Assembly (NCBI GenBank): GCA_031278845.1
Contig: JAITJQ010000039.1
Coordinates: 1-22,577, forward strand
From: Puniceicoccales bacterium
GTDB taxonomy: Bacteria > Verrucomicrobiota > Verrucomicrobiia > Opitutales > LL51
DNA: 22,577 nt
Direction: 5' to 3'
Below are positions 14,844-22,577 of the stretch, one piece after another. The position numbers and the translations under genes are program-made. The notes beneath the pieces are model-generated. The model did no database searches. It was not told where the DNA came from and saw only the letters and a list, made by a program, of their open reading frames with translations. Positions within the stretch are counted from its first letter, which is position 1. Every line of letters begins with the position of its first letter.

Positions 14844-15847
14844 ATGAGCAGGTCTCTTAATAATTGCAAATTAATGATATTTGCTACCCTAACATTGTTT
14901 TCGGCAACACTTTCCGACACAACCGCGATACCCCCTATACAATATTCACAGCTAACTCTCCCCAAGGGATAGGTACCCGCCTCGATGAAATATTGAAATC
15001 GATACTCTCTGACAAAATTCCGACGTCGATACCTCCTAAAACTTTTGTTTTTGTCGACGTTGACAATACCCTCATTGGTGATGGCACTGATCTCTACTCT
15101 TTTAGAAAAACCGGTACTTTTCAACAAATGATCCCCAATACACCGCTCATCGAAAAATTGCGCAATCTTCCCCATTTTGTTCAATCTTTTGCTCTGACAA
15201 GTATGGGAGTCTGGCACACAACCGATGCAGGTGATTTTTCCATTAGAATGGAAGCAGATTACATCTCACCTCCGAATGGAAAGGAAGTCACTCGATCTAA
15301 AATTCGTTCCGACGCTATGCAATCTTTGGGTTTACCATTCGGCGGCACTTTTGGACATCCTCCTCGCCAACTCCCTCCCGTAACGGAAGCTGTTTCGCTA
15401 TCCGATGAAATCGTTGCTGCACTACGACCCGTTTCGCTATCCGATGAGATTGTTGCCGCACTACAATCCGTTTCATTTTCTACGGAGTTGGAAAGAGATT
15501 TTCTTTCCGATTTTACCATCTTACACCATATCCATAGACCTCCCTTTGGCAGAATGCAATGCGATCTCTATTTTCAGTCTCTGAGTAATCGAGGAGTATA
15601 CGAAAGAATCACCGCACTTCCTAGGTACAAAGACGGTGTTATCTTTGCAAATGTTTTCGATACCAACAAAGGTCAGCAAAAAGGATTGATCGTACACTCA
15701 TTCCTACAGATTGTAACTGAAAGACCAAAGACCATCATTGCTATCGATGATAATGTTCAGATGCTTGAAGATATTCAAACGAAATGTGTAGCATTGGATA
15801 TCGCCTTTTACGGTATTCATTTTATTGTCCCTAGCCGTTGGCATTAG
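14844..15847 (+). pseudogene. DUF2608 / HAD-like exported protein, frameshifted after the signal peptide
   Basis: ATG 14844 opens a frame with a signal-peptide-like start (M-S-R-S-L-N-N-C-K-L-M-I-F-A-T-L-T-L-F-S) that stops at 14970-14972. The remaining protein continues in another frame (open 14864-15847). It has a HAD-type motif I, F-V-F-V-D-V-D-N-T-L-I, at about residues 60-70 of that frame, and a late A-I-D-D-N-V motif. The overall shape matches DUF2608 proteins, exported HAD-superfamily proteins known mainly from intracellular bacteria such as Chlamydia, Legionella and Rickettsia; the substrate is unknown. The shift probably lies in or near the CCCC or GGG runs at 14960-14968. A 39-base tandem repeat sits in the middle of the protein. 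A sequencing indel is the alternative to true decay. Confidence 0.65.
15392..15469 (+). repeat. 39-base tandem repeat within the DUF2608 gene
   Basis: Two units, 15392-15430 and 15431-15469, differ at few positions. Each encodes V-S-L-S-D-E-I-V-A-A-L plus two residues, so the frame is kept. A third unit begins (GTTTC) but diverges at once. It lies in the insert between the two HAD motifs and may vary in number between strains. Confidence 0.9.
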
Positions 15848-15901
15848 GATCTTCCCATTAAACAAAAATTTAATTTTAGAAAAGTTCTGCCTCTTTTATT
15901 A

Positions 15902-15929
15902 TTGAATATTTTGCGATTTTGCGTATAAA
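15902..15929 (+). promoter_or_regulatory. Probable sigma-70-type promoter of the FAD oxidoreductase gene
   Basis: TTGAAT at 15902-15907 and TATAAA at 15924-15929, separated by 16 bases, lie 23 bases before the ATG at 15953. Position and spacing are good, and the gene has no co-directional neighbour close enough to share a transcript with confidence. Confidence 0.45.
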
Positions 15930-15952
15930 CTATGGAAGTCGTTCCATAGGAT

Positions 15953-17368
15953 ATGAAATACGATTCAGTTATTATCGGTGCGGGTCTATCGGGTCTCGCC
16001 GCAGGAATTCGCTTGGCACAATTCGGTAAACGCGTTTTGGTCGTCGAAAAACATAGCATCATCGGCGGCCTCAATAGCTTTTACTCACGCTTCGGCCGCA
16101 AAATTGATGTTGGATTACACGCCATCACCAACTTCGTCAGAAAAGGCATCTCCAAATCCCCCCTCTCCAAATTACTCCGCCAATTGCGCATCCCTTACGA
16201 TTTGCTTTGCCTCTGTGAACAAAATCTTTCCAAAATTATCCTCAATGACAAAACCGCAAAATTCAGTAACGATTTCGCATTGCTGGAAACCGAAATCGCT
16301 CGCCTCTTCCCCCAGTCCATCGACGCCTTCCTCAACCTGGTCGCAAAAATTAAAACATTTAACCCTTTTACGGAAGATTCGACCCAAAATATCTCCACGC
16401 GGGCGGTTCTCTCCTCCCTACTCAATAATCAGGAACTGGAAGATATGCTCCTTTTACCCACACTCTACTACGGCAGCGCACGGGAAAACGATGTGACCTG
16501 GGGACAATTTGTCATCCTTTTCCGTTCCATTTTTCTAGAAGGTTTCGCACGACCCTTCGAGGGGATTCGTAGAATTCTCACACTCCTACTCCAAAAATTT
16601 CAGGAGTTCGGCGGCGAAAAACGCCTGCGCTGCGAAGTCCAACGCATCGAAACCCAAAATGGTAAGGTCGCGGGCGTCGTCCTTTCCGACGGGAATTTCA
16701 TCGAGTGTAAAAGCGTGCTTTCCACAATCGGCTACCCCGAAACCGTTAAACTCTACGATAAAGAAAATTTTAAAACTACTCCCAAAGGCCAACTCTCTTT
16801 CTGTGAAGCCATTGCCATCTTTGATCAACAACCTCAGGAACTCGGTTGGAAGGATACCATCATCTTTTTTGAAAAAAAACCGCAATTTCTTTATAAAAAG
16901 TCATCCGACGAAATCGAAACGTCCTCCGGCGTTATCTGCTTGCCCAATAATTTTCATTACGGCGATGGCCAGGCTATGGGAGAAGGTATTTTGCGCGTTA
17001 CAGCCCTCGCTAATTATGAAAAATGGAAGGCCCTCTCCGGTTCCGCTTACCGAGCTATGAAAAAAAATTGCTTCGAACAACTCATCGGGCAGGCCGTAAA
17101 AATTTTGGGCGATAAATGTCTCGAATTTAATACCTGGAAAAATAACCTGCTGGATCGCGACTTCTTCACACCCCTAACCATCGAACGCTTCACGGGACGC
17201 GTCAATGGTGCCATCTATGGCTCCCCTAAAAAAATTTACGACGGCGTCCTCCCCATTAAAAACCTGTTCCTGTGCGGCACCGATCAGGGCTTCCTCGGAA
17301 TTATCGGCTCCATGCTGAGCGGTATATCAATCGTTAATCGTCACCTCCTGCTCGAAAAAATTGAGTAG
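15953..17368 (+). CDS. FAD-dependent oxidoreductase, phytoene desaturase/CrtISO-like
   Basis: 471 residues. The N-terminal dinucleotide-binding motif is G9-A-G-L-S-G14, with E32 at the end of the second strand (V-L-V-V-E-K) to bind ribose, followed by G-G-L-N-S-F-Y. The C-terminal FAD-binding signature is N-L-F-L-C-G-T-D-Q-G-F-L-G-I-I-G-S-M-L-S-G. This is the CrtI/carotenoid-isomerase/retinol-saturase superfamily. No carotenoid, squalene or other pathway genes are adjacent, so the substrate cannot be assigned. The coding strand is C-rich, unlike rho on the same strand. The stop codon lies inside the first hairpin of array C, which may act as its 3' stabiliser or terminator. Confidence 0.8.
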   Translation: MKYDSVIIGAGLSGLAAGIRLAQFGKRVLVVEKHSIIGGLNSFYSRFGRKIDVGLHAITNFVRKGISKSPLSKLLRQLRIPYDLLCLCEQNLSKIILNDKTAKFSNDFALLETEIARLFPQSIDAFLNLVAKIKTFNPFTEDSTQNISTRAVLSSLLNNQELEDMLLLPTLYYGSARENDVTWGQFVILFRSIFLEGFARPFEGIRRILTLLLQKFQEFGGEKRLRCEVQRIETQNGKVAGVVLSDGNFIECKSVLSTIGYPETVKLYDKENFKTTPKGQLSFCEAIAIFDQQPQELGWKDTIIFFEKKPQFLYKKSSDEIETSSGVICLPNNFHYGDGQAMGEGILRVTALANYEKWKALSGSAYRAMKKNCFEQLIGQAVKILGDKCLEFNTWKNNLLDRDFFTPLTIERFTGRVNGAIYGSPKKIYDGVLPIKNLFLCGTDQGFLGIIGSMLSGISIVNRHLLLEKIE

Positions 17369-17536
17369 GGGGAATCCTTCCCCCTAAAACCCCCAGCCAG
17401 GGGATATCATCCCCTGGACCTGGTTTTAGCGGATTGATCCAGGAGCAGTGCTCCTGGATCAATCCGCTGGGGTCCAATTTAAAATCTTGACCCGGCGGCC
17501 GAGCCCAATGGGCAGCCGGAGCCCTCCGGTGGGCCG
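17366..17536. repeat. Composite palindrome array C (inverted relative to B)
   Basis: Starts within the stop codon of the FAD oxidoreductase gene. In order: a 9-bp stem with loop TCC at 17366-17386; a 9-bp stem with loop ATC at 17397-17417; a perfect 18-bp stem with loop AGT at 17429-17467; and a branched structure at 17496-17536 with outer CGGCC/GGCCG enclosing GCCC/GGGC and CCGGA/TCCGG. Read in reverse complement the order matches the right half of array B hairpin for hairpin (12057-12320). The two 39-base hairpins share the 14-bp stem base GCGGATTGATCCAG but have TGGC/GCCA in B and GAGC/GCTC in C at the tip, so two base pairs have changed on both sides together. Confidence 0.85.
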
Positions 17537-17619
17537 ACGAAAATAATTTCTATATTTTTTAATATTGCCATTGATATTCGTTGGAAAACTTATTTTTTAG
17601 GTCATGCGGAAGTTTAGAT

Positions 17620-18156
17620 ATGCGGTGGCAATTTGATTATTCTGGCCATATTTTAGGTTGTGGTATTATATTGGGAAATGTATTGTTGGGGGCGGTGTGC
17701 CTGGGGACAGTCTCCACAAAAAGTGAAACACCACCGACCAAAAGGCGACAACCCAAAGAGCAAATAGATCCCGGAACGGGAATCAAATATAGGGAATGGA
17801 GAAAAAATCCCGGCGAAATCATTGTTCAGGTGCAACATCCCAATGGGCGGAAAGAGACGTATACAAAAACCATCGGCGATTCAAAGACCGCTTTTGAAAA
17901 TGAGAATTTGGAAGAATGTCTCCAGGAAGAAGACCTTTACGATGAAGCAGAACAATCCATAAAACAAGCTATTTCAAGCAAATCCATAGAAAACCTCAAA
18001 AAAGTTTTGATCGGCATAGATCCACAGAAGCTCATCGATTACTGTCCCAACTTATTGGATGAAGTTGATTGGTGCTTCGATGAAATGAATGCCAATAAAA
18101 ATTTTCGCGAAACAACAATAAATACCTTGAAAGAATTTGGTTGCGTCCGCAAATAA
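17620..18156 (+). CDS. Small exported or membrane-anchored protein, unknown function
   Basis: 178 residues from ATG 17620, chosen because GGAAG lies seven bases upstream and the first 33 residues then form a signal peptide or membrane anchor (G-H-I-L-G-C-G-I-I-L-G-N-V-L-L-G-A-V-C-L-G). A TTG at 17581 would add 13 residues. The mature part begins with a basic, Pro-rich segment, then W-R-K-N-P-G-E-I-I-V-Q-V-Q-H-P-N-G-R, and ends in an acidic helical region (L-E-E-C-L-Q-E-E-D-L-Y-D-E-A-E-Q) with a pattern faintly like a degenerate helical repeat. I recognise no family. It may be a host-interaction protein, by analogy with its neighbours only. Confidence 0.6.
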   Translation: MRWQFDYSGHILGCGIILGNVLLGAVCLGTVSTKSETPPTKRRQPKEQIDPGTGIKYREWRKNPGEIIVQVQHPNGRKETYTKTIGDSKTAFENENLEECLQEEDLYDEAEQSIKQAISSKSIENLKKVLIGIDPQKLIDYCPNLLDEVDWCFDEMNANKNFRETTINTLKEFGCVRK

Positions 18157-18250
18157 ACCACGCAATGTTCTTCGATGATGCAGAGGGAATCCCCATTCGC
18201 TAGGTTTTGTGTGAGTTTCACGCTATCCGGAAATGGGTGGTTTATGTTTT

Positions 18251-19792
18251 TCATAAATTCATCCGTCGGATGCGCTGCCATTGGAGGTTTTTATGGATTT
18301 CATAAATTTTTAGCGCAATGGCGGTAATAATTGCAAAAAAACACAGACCCATCCCGTTCGGTTTCGTTGGAAACTCGATATACCAGGGCACGTACTGTTC
18401 CGATAGGGACAATAAATCGTCGATCAAAGATGCGCCCATGCGCGCTAGTGCAAATAATATATTTCCCACAACCCCTTCCAACCGTAAAATGCCGAGCAGC
18501 AAAAATAAAAAACCACAGACAACAATGGGAAGCGCCATTTGTATGACGATCGGATTGAGGATAATTCCCGTCAAACTAAACATATTGAAGTATTCGAAAG
18601 TAAGGGGAGCACTCGCCAGGGTCGCCGCCGTCGAAACCGATAGCAATTTCGCCACTTTCCAGGATACGGGGCCCATTTTCCGCCCCTTTGCCTCCGGAAA
18701 TATATTGCACCGCATTTTATCAAAAAGCCATAAAATAATTTTCCGTAGCGGCACCGATAGTAGGAGCAGCATCGCCGCAACACCATAGGATAATTGGAAT
18801 CCAATGTCAAAGAGGAGTAGAGGATCGTAGAGGAGCGCTAGGATTGCGGCGAGCAGCAGTGGAGACAACCCCAACGATTTTCGCGAACAAAATCCCGCAC
18901 TCCAAAAACAAACTAACATGAGCCACGCGCGAGCCGCCGACGGAGGAAATCCTATGGCGCCGACATATGGTAATAAAATTCCAATAATTGACCAACGTCG
19001 CCAAGATTTTTTCAGGAAAAAACAACGCAATAGCAAATCGAGAGCGAAACCGATGATGCCGATATGCAGCCCGCTAACGGCTAACAAATGTGCCGCACTC
19101 GTATGATGAAAACTTGCCTTTTGTTTTTTAGAAAGTTCCTTCTTCTCACTGAGTAAAATGCCGTAGAGAATGCCATCGGCGGGATGGCTGCCGTATCTTT
19201 GGATATAACGTTCCATTTGATCGTGCAGCATTCGGTTAATTTCAGCGAAGAAATGTCGAAAAATATTTTCCGCTTTCACGATTTCCAAAACCTTCCCCCG
19301 ATAGCCGTAGAGGTAAATATTTTTCTGGGTCAAGTAGGAAAAAAATGGTTCCGCTGTCGCCGGTTCCAGGGAACGTACCCCCGAACGTAACTTCAAAATT
19401 TGCGAAGAAATATAATCTTTGTCGCCGTTCAAATAAAAATAAATTCGATGCCCCTCCAGCATTCGATATTTTTCAGAATGTACTTTTGTGATTTTTCCAT
19501 AGCCGTACACCTTCGCCCGTTCCGATTTATGATCGATTTTTTCAATTTCAACCTCATAGGTTAGGCGCCAGATTTGTTCCCGATCGATGGAAACGGCCGT
19601 TTCAAAGCGCCAAAAGGCGTAAATTGCCGCAAAACAGATAAAAAAACAATGCCCCAAAAGTCGTTTTTGCCTGGAGAAAAAATAACAAAAACAAGTACCG
19701 ATGCATAAAATACCTATAACGATTACTAGGGTAAGGCCGCCAACAACTTTCCCCAATAACGTCCCCACCATCAACGGCAGGAACACGGCCAT
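18251..19792 (-). CDS. comEC: ComEC/Rec2-family DNA uptake channel protein
   Basis: 513 residues. N-terminal helices and a DUF4131-like extracellular part (to about residue 200) precede the competence domain, with A-A-H-L-L-A-V-S-G-L-H-I-G-I-I-G, P-P-S-A-A-R-A-W-L-M, and many membrane helices. ComEC carries single-stranded DNA across the inner membrane in natural transformation. The C-terminal metallo-beta-lactamase-like domain found in longer homologues is absent; the protein ends after the last helices. The ATG at 19792 gives a hydrophobic first segment as expected. No other competence genes are nearby. Confidence 0.88.
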   Translation of the reverse strand: MAVFLPLMVGTLLGKVVGGLTLVIVIGILCIGTCFCYFFSRQKRLLGHCFFICFAAIYAFWRFETAVSIDREQIWRLTYEVEIEKIDHKSERAKVYGYGKITKVHSEKYRMLEGHRIYFYLNGDKDYISSQILKLRSGVRSLEPATAEPFFSYLTQKNIYLYGYRGKVLEIVKAENIFRHFFAEINRMLHDQMERYIQRYGSHPADGILYGILLSEKKELSKKQKASFHHTSAAHLLAVSGLHIGIIGFALDLLLRCFFLKKSWRRWSIIGILLPYVGAIGFPPSAARAWLMLVCFWSAGFCSRKSLGLSPLLLAAILALLYDPLLLFDIGFQLSYGVAAMLLLLSVPLRKIILWLFDKMRCNIFPEAKGRKMGPVSWKVAKLLSVSTAATLASAPLTFEYFNMFSLTGIILNPIVIQMALPIVVCGFLFLLLGILRLEGVVGNILFALARMGASLIDDLLSLSEQYVPWYIEFPTKPNGMGLCFFAIITAIALKIYEIHKNLQWQRIRRMNL

Positions 19793-20118
19793 TAGTGGAA
19801 TTTTAAACCGACTATTTACAGAAAGAAAAAAGGCTCCGTGTTCTGATGGAACATTAAAACAAAGTCAAGGAAATTTTTTAGAAATTTATTTTTTTCCTTC
19901 TTCAGCTAAGGAGACAGAGGGTGGGAGCGGGTGATGCGTTTTGCCGTTTGCAAAAATCATTTCCAAAGTCACTTGACAGCTTCCGGTTTTCTTTCGAGGC
20001 TAGAAGACAGAGGGCGGGGGTAAACGACACGTTGAAACTTTTCCAAAGGATAGATGAATCCGGAAGATTGTTTTTTTATCCAAATTTTCCGCTTAAATCT
20101 TTAAAATTTCTTCCGTCT
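19793..20118. repeat. Intergenic stretch with two imperfect direct repeats
   Basis: Between dxs and comEC, both on the minus strand. A motif recurs about 97 bases apart: CTAAGGAGACAGAGGGTGGG near 19906 and CTAGAAGACAGAGGGCGGGG near 20000. Both are followed further on by TTTCCAAAG (19960 and 20040). CTTCCGG near 19980 and CCGGAAG near 20060 form an inverted pair. No convincing gene, RNA or promoter is visible. Confidence 0.4.
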
Positions 20119-21927
20119 TTATTTTTCTTCTCCGAGATCGCTCGCAATACTCGTGGCGATGTCATCCGCCGTTAGATGGAACATTTTTTCGAGATCTTCA
20201 TCGTTCGAAGCATGGGGAATAAAGCAATTCGGCCAAGCGAAAATATGCAAATCGACGGCAATATGTTTCTGAACAAAAAATTCTGCAACGGCACTTCCAA
20301 ATCCCCCCATTTGCACATGATCCTCCAATATATAAATTTTTTTATGATCCCGAGCGCAGGCCGCAAACATGACTTCATCGAGCGGTTTTGCAAAACGGGC
20401 ATTGATAACCGTAATGGAGCGATGGGGCAATTTTTTTGCAACGGCCACCGCAACGAAAACCATACCCCCCAAAGCGATTAGGCAAATATCCTTTCCCCGT
20501 TGAATAATTTCGCTCCTCCCGAGCTCAATGGCCGCACAATGACCATCCATCGGCCCCCTAGCATTACGGGGATAGCGGATGCAGCAGGGCCCATGGAAAT
20601 GAATCGCCGCTTCCAGCATTTTACGCAACTCATCGCCGTCCTTCGGCTGCATAATTATAAGATTCGGAATGCTCCTCAGAAATGCAATGTCGAAAAGCCC
20701 ATGGTGCGTCGGACCGTCCTGAGGACAAAGGCCAGCCCGATCGATCGCAATGATGATCGGTAAATTTTGGAGTGCAATGTCGTGGAAAATGTTGTCGAAC
20801 GCACGCTGTAAAAAAGTGGAATAGATCGCGCATACGGGTAACAATCCGGCTTTCGCAAGTCCCGCCGCAAAGGTAATGGCATGACCTTCGGCAATCCCCA
20901 CATCGAAAAATCGCTCCGGAAATTTTTGTTGAAAAAGACCTAGCCCCGTCCCCCGCGCCATCGCCGCCGTAATCGCCACAATTCTCGGATTTTTCTCTGC
21001 TAAATCACACAACGTTTGCCCAAAAATTTGGGAATATCCATTGGAAAATTGCCGATCAAACGCAATTCCATGGGCCTTTTCAGGACTATTTTCTGCATCC
21101 GGATCACCATAGCCCTTTTTTGTCTTAATGTGCAAAAACACGGAACGTTTCTCCCGTTTGCAAAAATTCAAAGCATCGACGAGATCCATCACATTGTGCC
21201 CATCGATGGGCCCAATGTAGCGCAAACCATAGCACTCAAACAATGAGGACGGCAATAAAAATGCCTTGATCATCCGTTTAACGCGGGATAATAAATGGAT
21301 GAATGAATGGCCAAGTGGTAATTTTCGCAATCCATATTCAAAAAAACCTTTAATGCGATTATAAATATTGCTTCGCATAATTCCATTGAGATAGTGCGCA
21401 ATAAACCCGACATTCCTGGCGATCGCGTAACCATTGTCATTGAGTACGACGATTAGTCGTGTTTTTCCGATATTATTCAAAGCTTCAAAGGTGAGTCCAT
21501 TGGTTAGCGATGCGTCGCCGAGAACGGCAATAACATGGTAATCTTGGTGTAATTGATCGCGTGCCACCGCAATTCCTGATGCGCTCGATAGGGCCGTTCC
21601 CGCATGGCCACAAAAAAATACGTCGTGGGGACTTTCCCGGGGCGAAGTAAACCCAGAAATGCCACCGGTTTGGCGAAGGGTCGAAAATCGATCCCGACGA
21701 TCGGTAAGAATTTTGTGCGCGTAGCACTGGTGAGAAACATCGAAAACAATCCTATCCCTCGATGAATCAAAAACTTCATGGAGCGCAATCGACAATTCCA
21801 CAACCCCAAGATTGGAGGCCAAATGCCCACCATTCTTTTCCGTCGTCTTTTTAATTAAATCGCGGACATTTTGGGCCCTCTCGATATATTTTCGATTTTT
21901 TTTTCTCCGATTAAAAAACTTTTCCAT
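20119..21927 (-). CDS. dxs: 1-deoxy-D-xylulose-5-phosphate synthase
   Basis: 602 residues from ATG 21927; a TTG ten codons upstream is open but the ATG has AAAAGGG just before it. The enzyme joins pyruvate and glyceraldehyde 3-phosphate, using thiamine diphosphate, to start the MEP isoprenoid pathway. Seen in order: G-G-H-L-A-S-N-L-G-V-V-E-L, the D-V-S-H-Q-C-Y-A-H-K segment, C-G-H-A-G-T-A, the cofactor motif G-D-A ... N-D-N, F-D-V-G-I-A-E-G-H-A-I-T-F with the catalytic Glu, and D-R-A-G-L-C-P-Q-D-G-P-T-H-H-G. The N-terminus is shorter than usual, and G-D-A replaces the common G-D-G. Likely active. It is transcribed toward comEC. Confidence 0.94.
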   Translation of the reverse strand: MEKFFNRRKKNRKYIERAQNVRDLIKKTTEKNGGHLASNLGVVELSIALHEVFDSSRDRIVFDVSHQCYAHKILTDRRDRFSTLRQTGGISGFTSPRESPHDVFFCGHAGTALSSASGIAVARDQLHQDYHVIAVLGDASLTNGLTFEALNNIGKTRLIVVLNDNGYAIARNVGFIAHYLNGIMRSNIYNRIKGFFEYGLRKLPLGHSFIHLLSRVKRMIKAFLLPSSLFECYGLRYIGPIDGHNVMDLVDALNFCKREKRSVFLHIKTKKGYGDPDAENSPEKAHGIAFDRQFSNGYSQIFGQTLCDLAEKNPRIVAITAAMARGTGLGLFQQKFPERFFDVGIAEGHAITFAAGLAKAGLLPVCAIYSTFLQRAFDNIFHDIALQNLPIIIAIDRAGLCPQDGPTHHGLFDIAFLRSIPNLIIMQPKDGDELRKMLEAAIHFHGPCCIRYPRNARGPMDGHCAAIELGRSEIIQRGKDICLIALGGMVFVAVAVAKKLPHRSITVINARFAKPLDEVMFAACARDHKKIYILEDHVQMGGFGSAVAEFFVQKHIAVDLHIFAWPNCFIPHASNDEDLEKMFHLTADDIATSIASDLGEEK

Positions 21928-22042
21928 GACCCTTTTGGGATACCTAAACGGCCACAAAACTTAATTTTTTTATGGTAAATCCAAGAAAAATCTTTCCTCC
22001 CAATGGCTTCCAAAAACAATACAAATCTTTCGAAAAATCTAC

Positions 22043-22074
22043 TTGACATGGTAACTTTTTTAAACGAGTATACG
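22043..22074 (+). promoter_or_regulatory. Possible promoter of the ankyrin gene
   Basis: TTGACA at 22043-22048 with TATACG at 22069-22074. The 20-base spacing is longer than standard and the -10 match is only partial, so this is weak. It lies in the divergent region between dxs and the ankyrin gene. Confidence 0.3.
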
Positions 22075-22103
22075 GGCGCTATCAACAATAAAGGAGAGAA
22101 AAA

Positions 22104-22577
22104 ATGAAAGATAAATATACAAAAAAAATGTTAATAGGGATGATGTTTTTGTCATCCAACTTATATCATAATACCGTTCGAGCGTCTTTTTTGCCAAAAA
22201 TACTATGGGAGTGTCCAGTAGGATCACTGGAGCAACCACTTGATCAATGTAATAAAGGAAGATTTCTTTGTCGTCAACCATCCAAAAATGCTGTCTGGAT
22301 CTTTTTTAAACAACAAACCCCCAATAGGTCGCAGACAGAATTAGTCGAAGCCGTTCGCGATAAAAAAACAGATACAGCTATGCGGATTTTACTTTTAAAC
22401 AGTATTTGCCCTACCATCGATAACCATGGGGGTGTCCTAAATTACCTGCTTCATGTCGCCATTCAGAACGACGATATACTAACTTTAGGCGCACTGTTAA
22501 ATGCAAGATATCGCGACGAAAATGGAAATGAAAGACGACTTTTCGATGTTAATTATGAACACAATGGGCTAACGCCT
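22104..22577 (+). CDS. Secreted ankyrin-repeat protein, N-terminal part (runs off the window)
   Basis: The frame is open for 158 codons to the window end with no stop. It opens M-K-D-K-Y-T-K-K-M-L-I-G-M-M-F-L-S-S-N-L, a signal peptide with probable cleavage after V-R-A, preceded by AAGGAG seven bases upstream. The mature part begins with a Cys-containing segment and then ankyrin-like helices: V-E-A-V-R-D-K-K-T-D-T-A-M-R-I-L-L-L, then L-L-H-V-A-I-Q-N-D-D-I-L-T-L-G-A-L-L-N-A-R, and a repeat start V-N-Y-E-H-N-G-L-T-P at the edge. Long charged insertions between repeats resemble the fragment at 51-352. Ankyrin proteins with signal peptides are frequent effector candidates in symbionts; the target is unknown. 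Confidence 0.75.
   Translation, partial: MKDKYTKKMLIGMMFLSSNLYHNTVRASFLPKILWECPVGSLEQPLDQCNKGRFLCRQPSKNAVWIFFKQQTPNRSQTELVEAVRDKKTDTAMRILLLNSICPTIDNHGGVLNYLLHVAIQNDDILTLGALLNARYRDENGNERRLFDVNYEHNGLTP

Noticed and set aside
19921..20175. 84-codon plus-strand frame between comEC and dxs
   Set aside because: It runs into dxs antisense, has no ribosome-binding site, and overlies the imperfect repeats.
21855..22088. 77-codon minus-strand frame overlapping the dxs start
   Set aside because: Out of frame with dxs, no family, and covers the divergent promoter region.

Overview
The window looks like a chromosomal segment of a host-associated, probably intracellular bacterium of the Verrucomicrobiota, most likely the Opitutae/Puniceicoccales side. 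The lineage call is inference. It rests on an Opitutae-like cytidylate kinase sequence (the IDGG...S P-loop lead and the DGFRGLIAEGR block), the GDA variant of the Dxs thiamine-diphosphate motif, and a Rho factor with a long Asn/Gly-rich disordered N-terminus. The host association rests on eukaryote-directed genes: a ubiquitin-specific-protease-like (C19) gene, two ankyrin-repeat genes, a DUF2608 protein, and several small proteins with signal peptides.

Layout. 1-1600: accessory region with an ankyrin-gene fragment (-), a fragment of a second C19-like gene, a GC-rich palindrome cluster (A), and a frameshifted C19 deubiquitinase-like gene with signal peptide, Cys box and His box in three frames. 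1633-6241: housekeeping genes, namely nrdG-type radical-SAM activase, rpiB overlapping a low-molecular-weight tyrosine/arginine phosphatase gene, tsaB, rplT-rpmI and ksgA. Degenerate partial copies of the tsaB 3' end and of the ksgA 5' end lie right beside their parents. 6269-9349: two Rpn/PD-(D/E)XK transposase-like genes in the same orientation (one apparently functional, one decayed) flanking an exported cytidylate-kinase-like protein with a damaged P-loop. 9563-11924: eno, translationally coupled to a small unknown ORF, and a divergent ABC-2 permease. 11929-12320: composite palindrome array B. 12507-17368: rho, tRNA-His (minus strand), a frameshifted DUF2608 gene and a CrtI-like FAD oxidoreductase. 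17366-17536: palindrome array C, the same composite as B but inverted. 17620-22577: a small exported protein, comEC, dxs, and the start of a secreted ankyrin protein that runs off the window.

How it fits together. The housekeeping genes (glycolysis, pentose phosphate, isoprenoid precursors, translation, tRNA and rRNA modification, termination) are intact. The genes that look host-directed or mobile are broken by frameshifts, stops or truncation, apart from the ankyrin gene at the right end, the active-looking Rpn gene and the kinase-like gene. This looks like a genome with active small-scale duplication and decay. The most unusual structure is the composite, nested palindrome family (A, B, C). 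Its stems are conserved between copies while loops change and stem tips covary. The C19-like gene and the exported kinase-like pseudoenzyme are the most interesting proteins.
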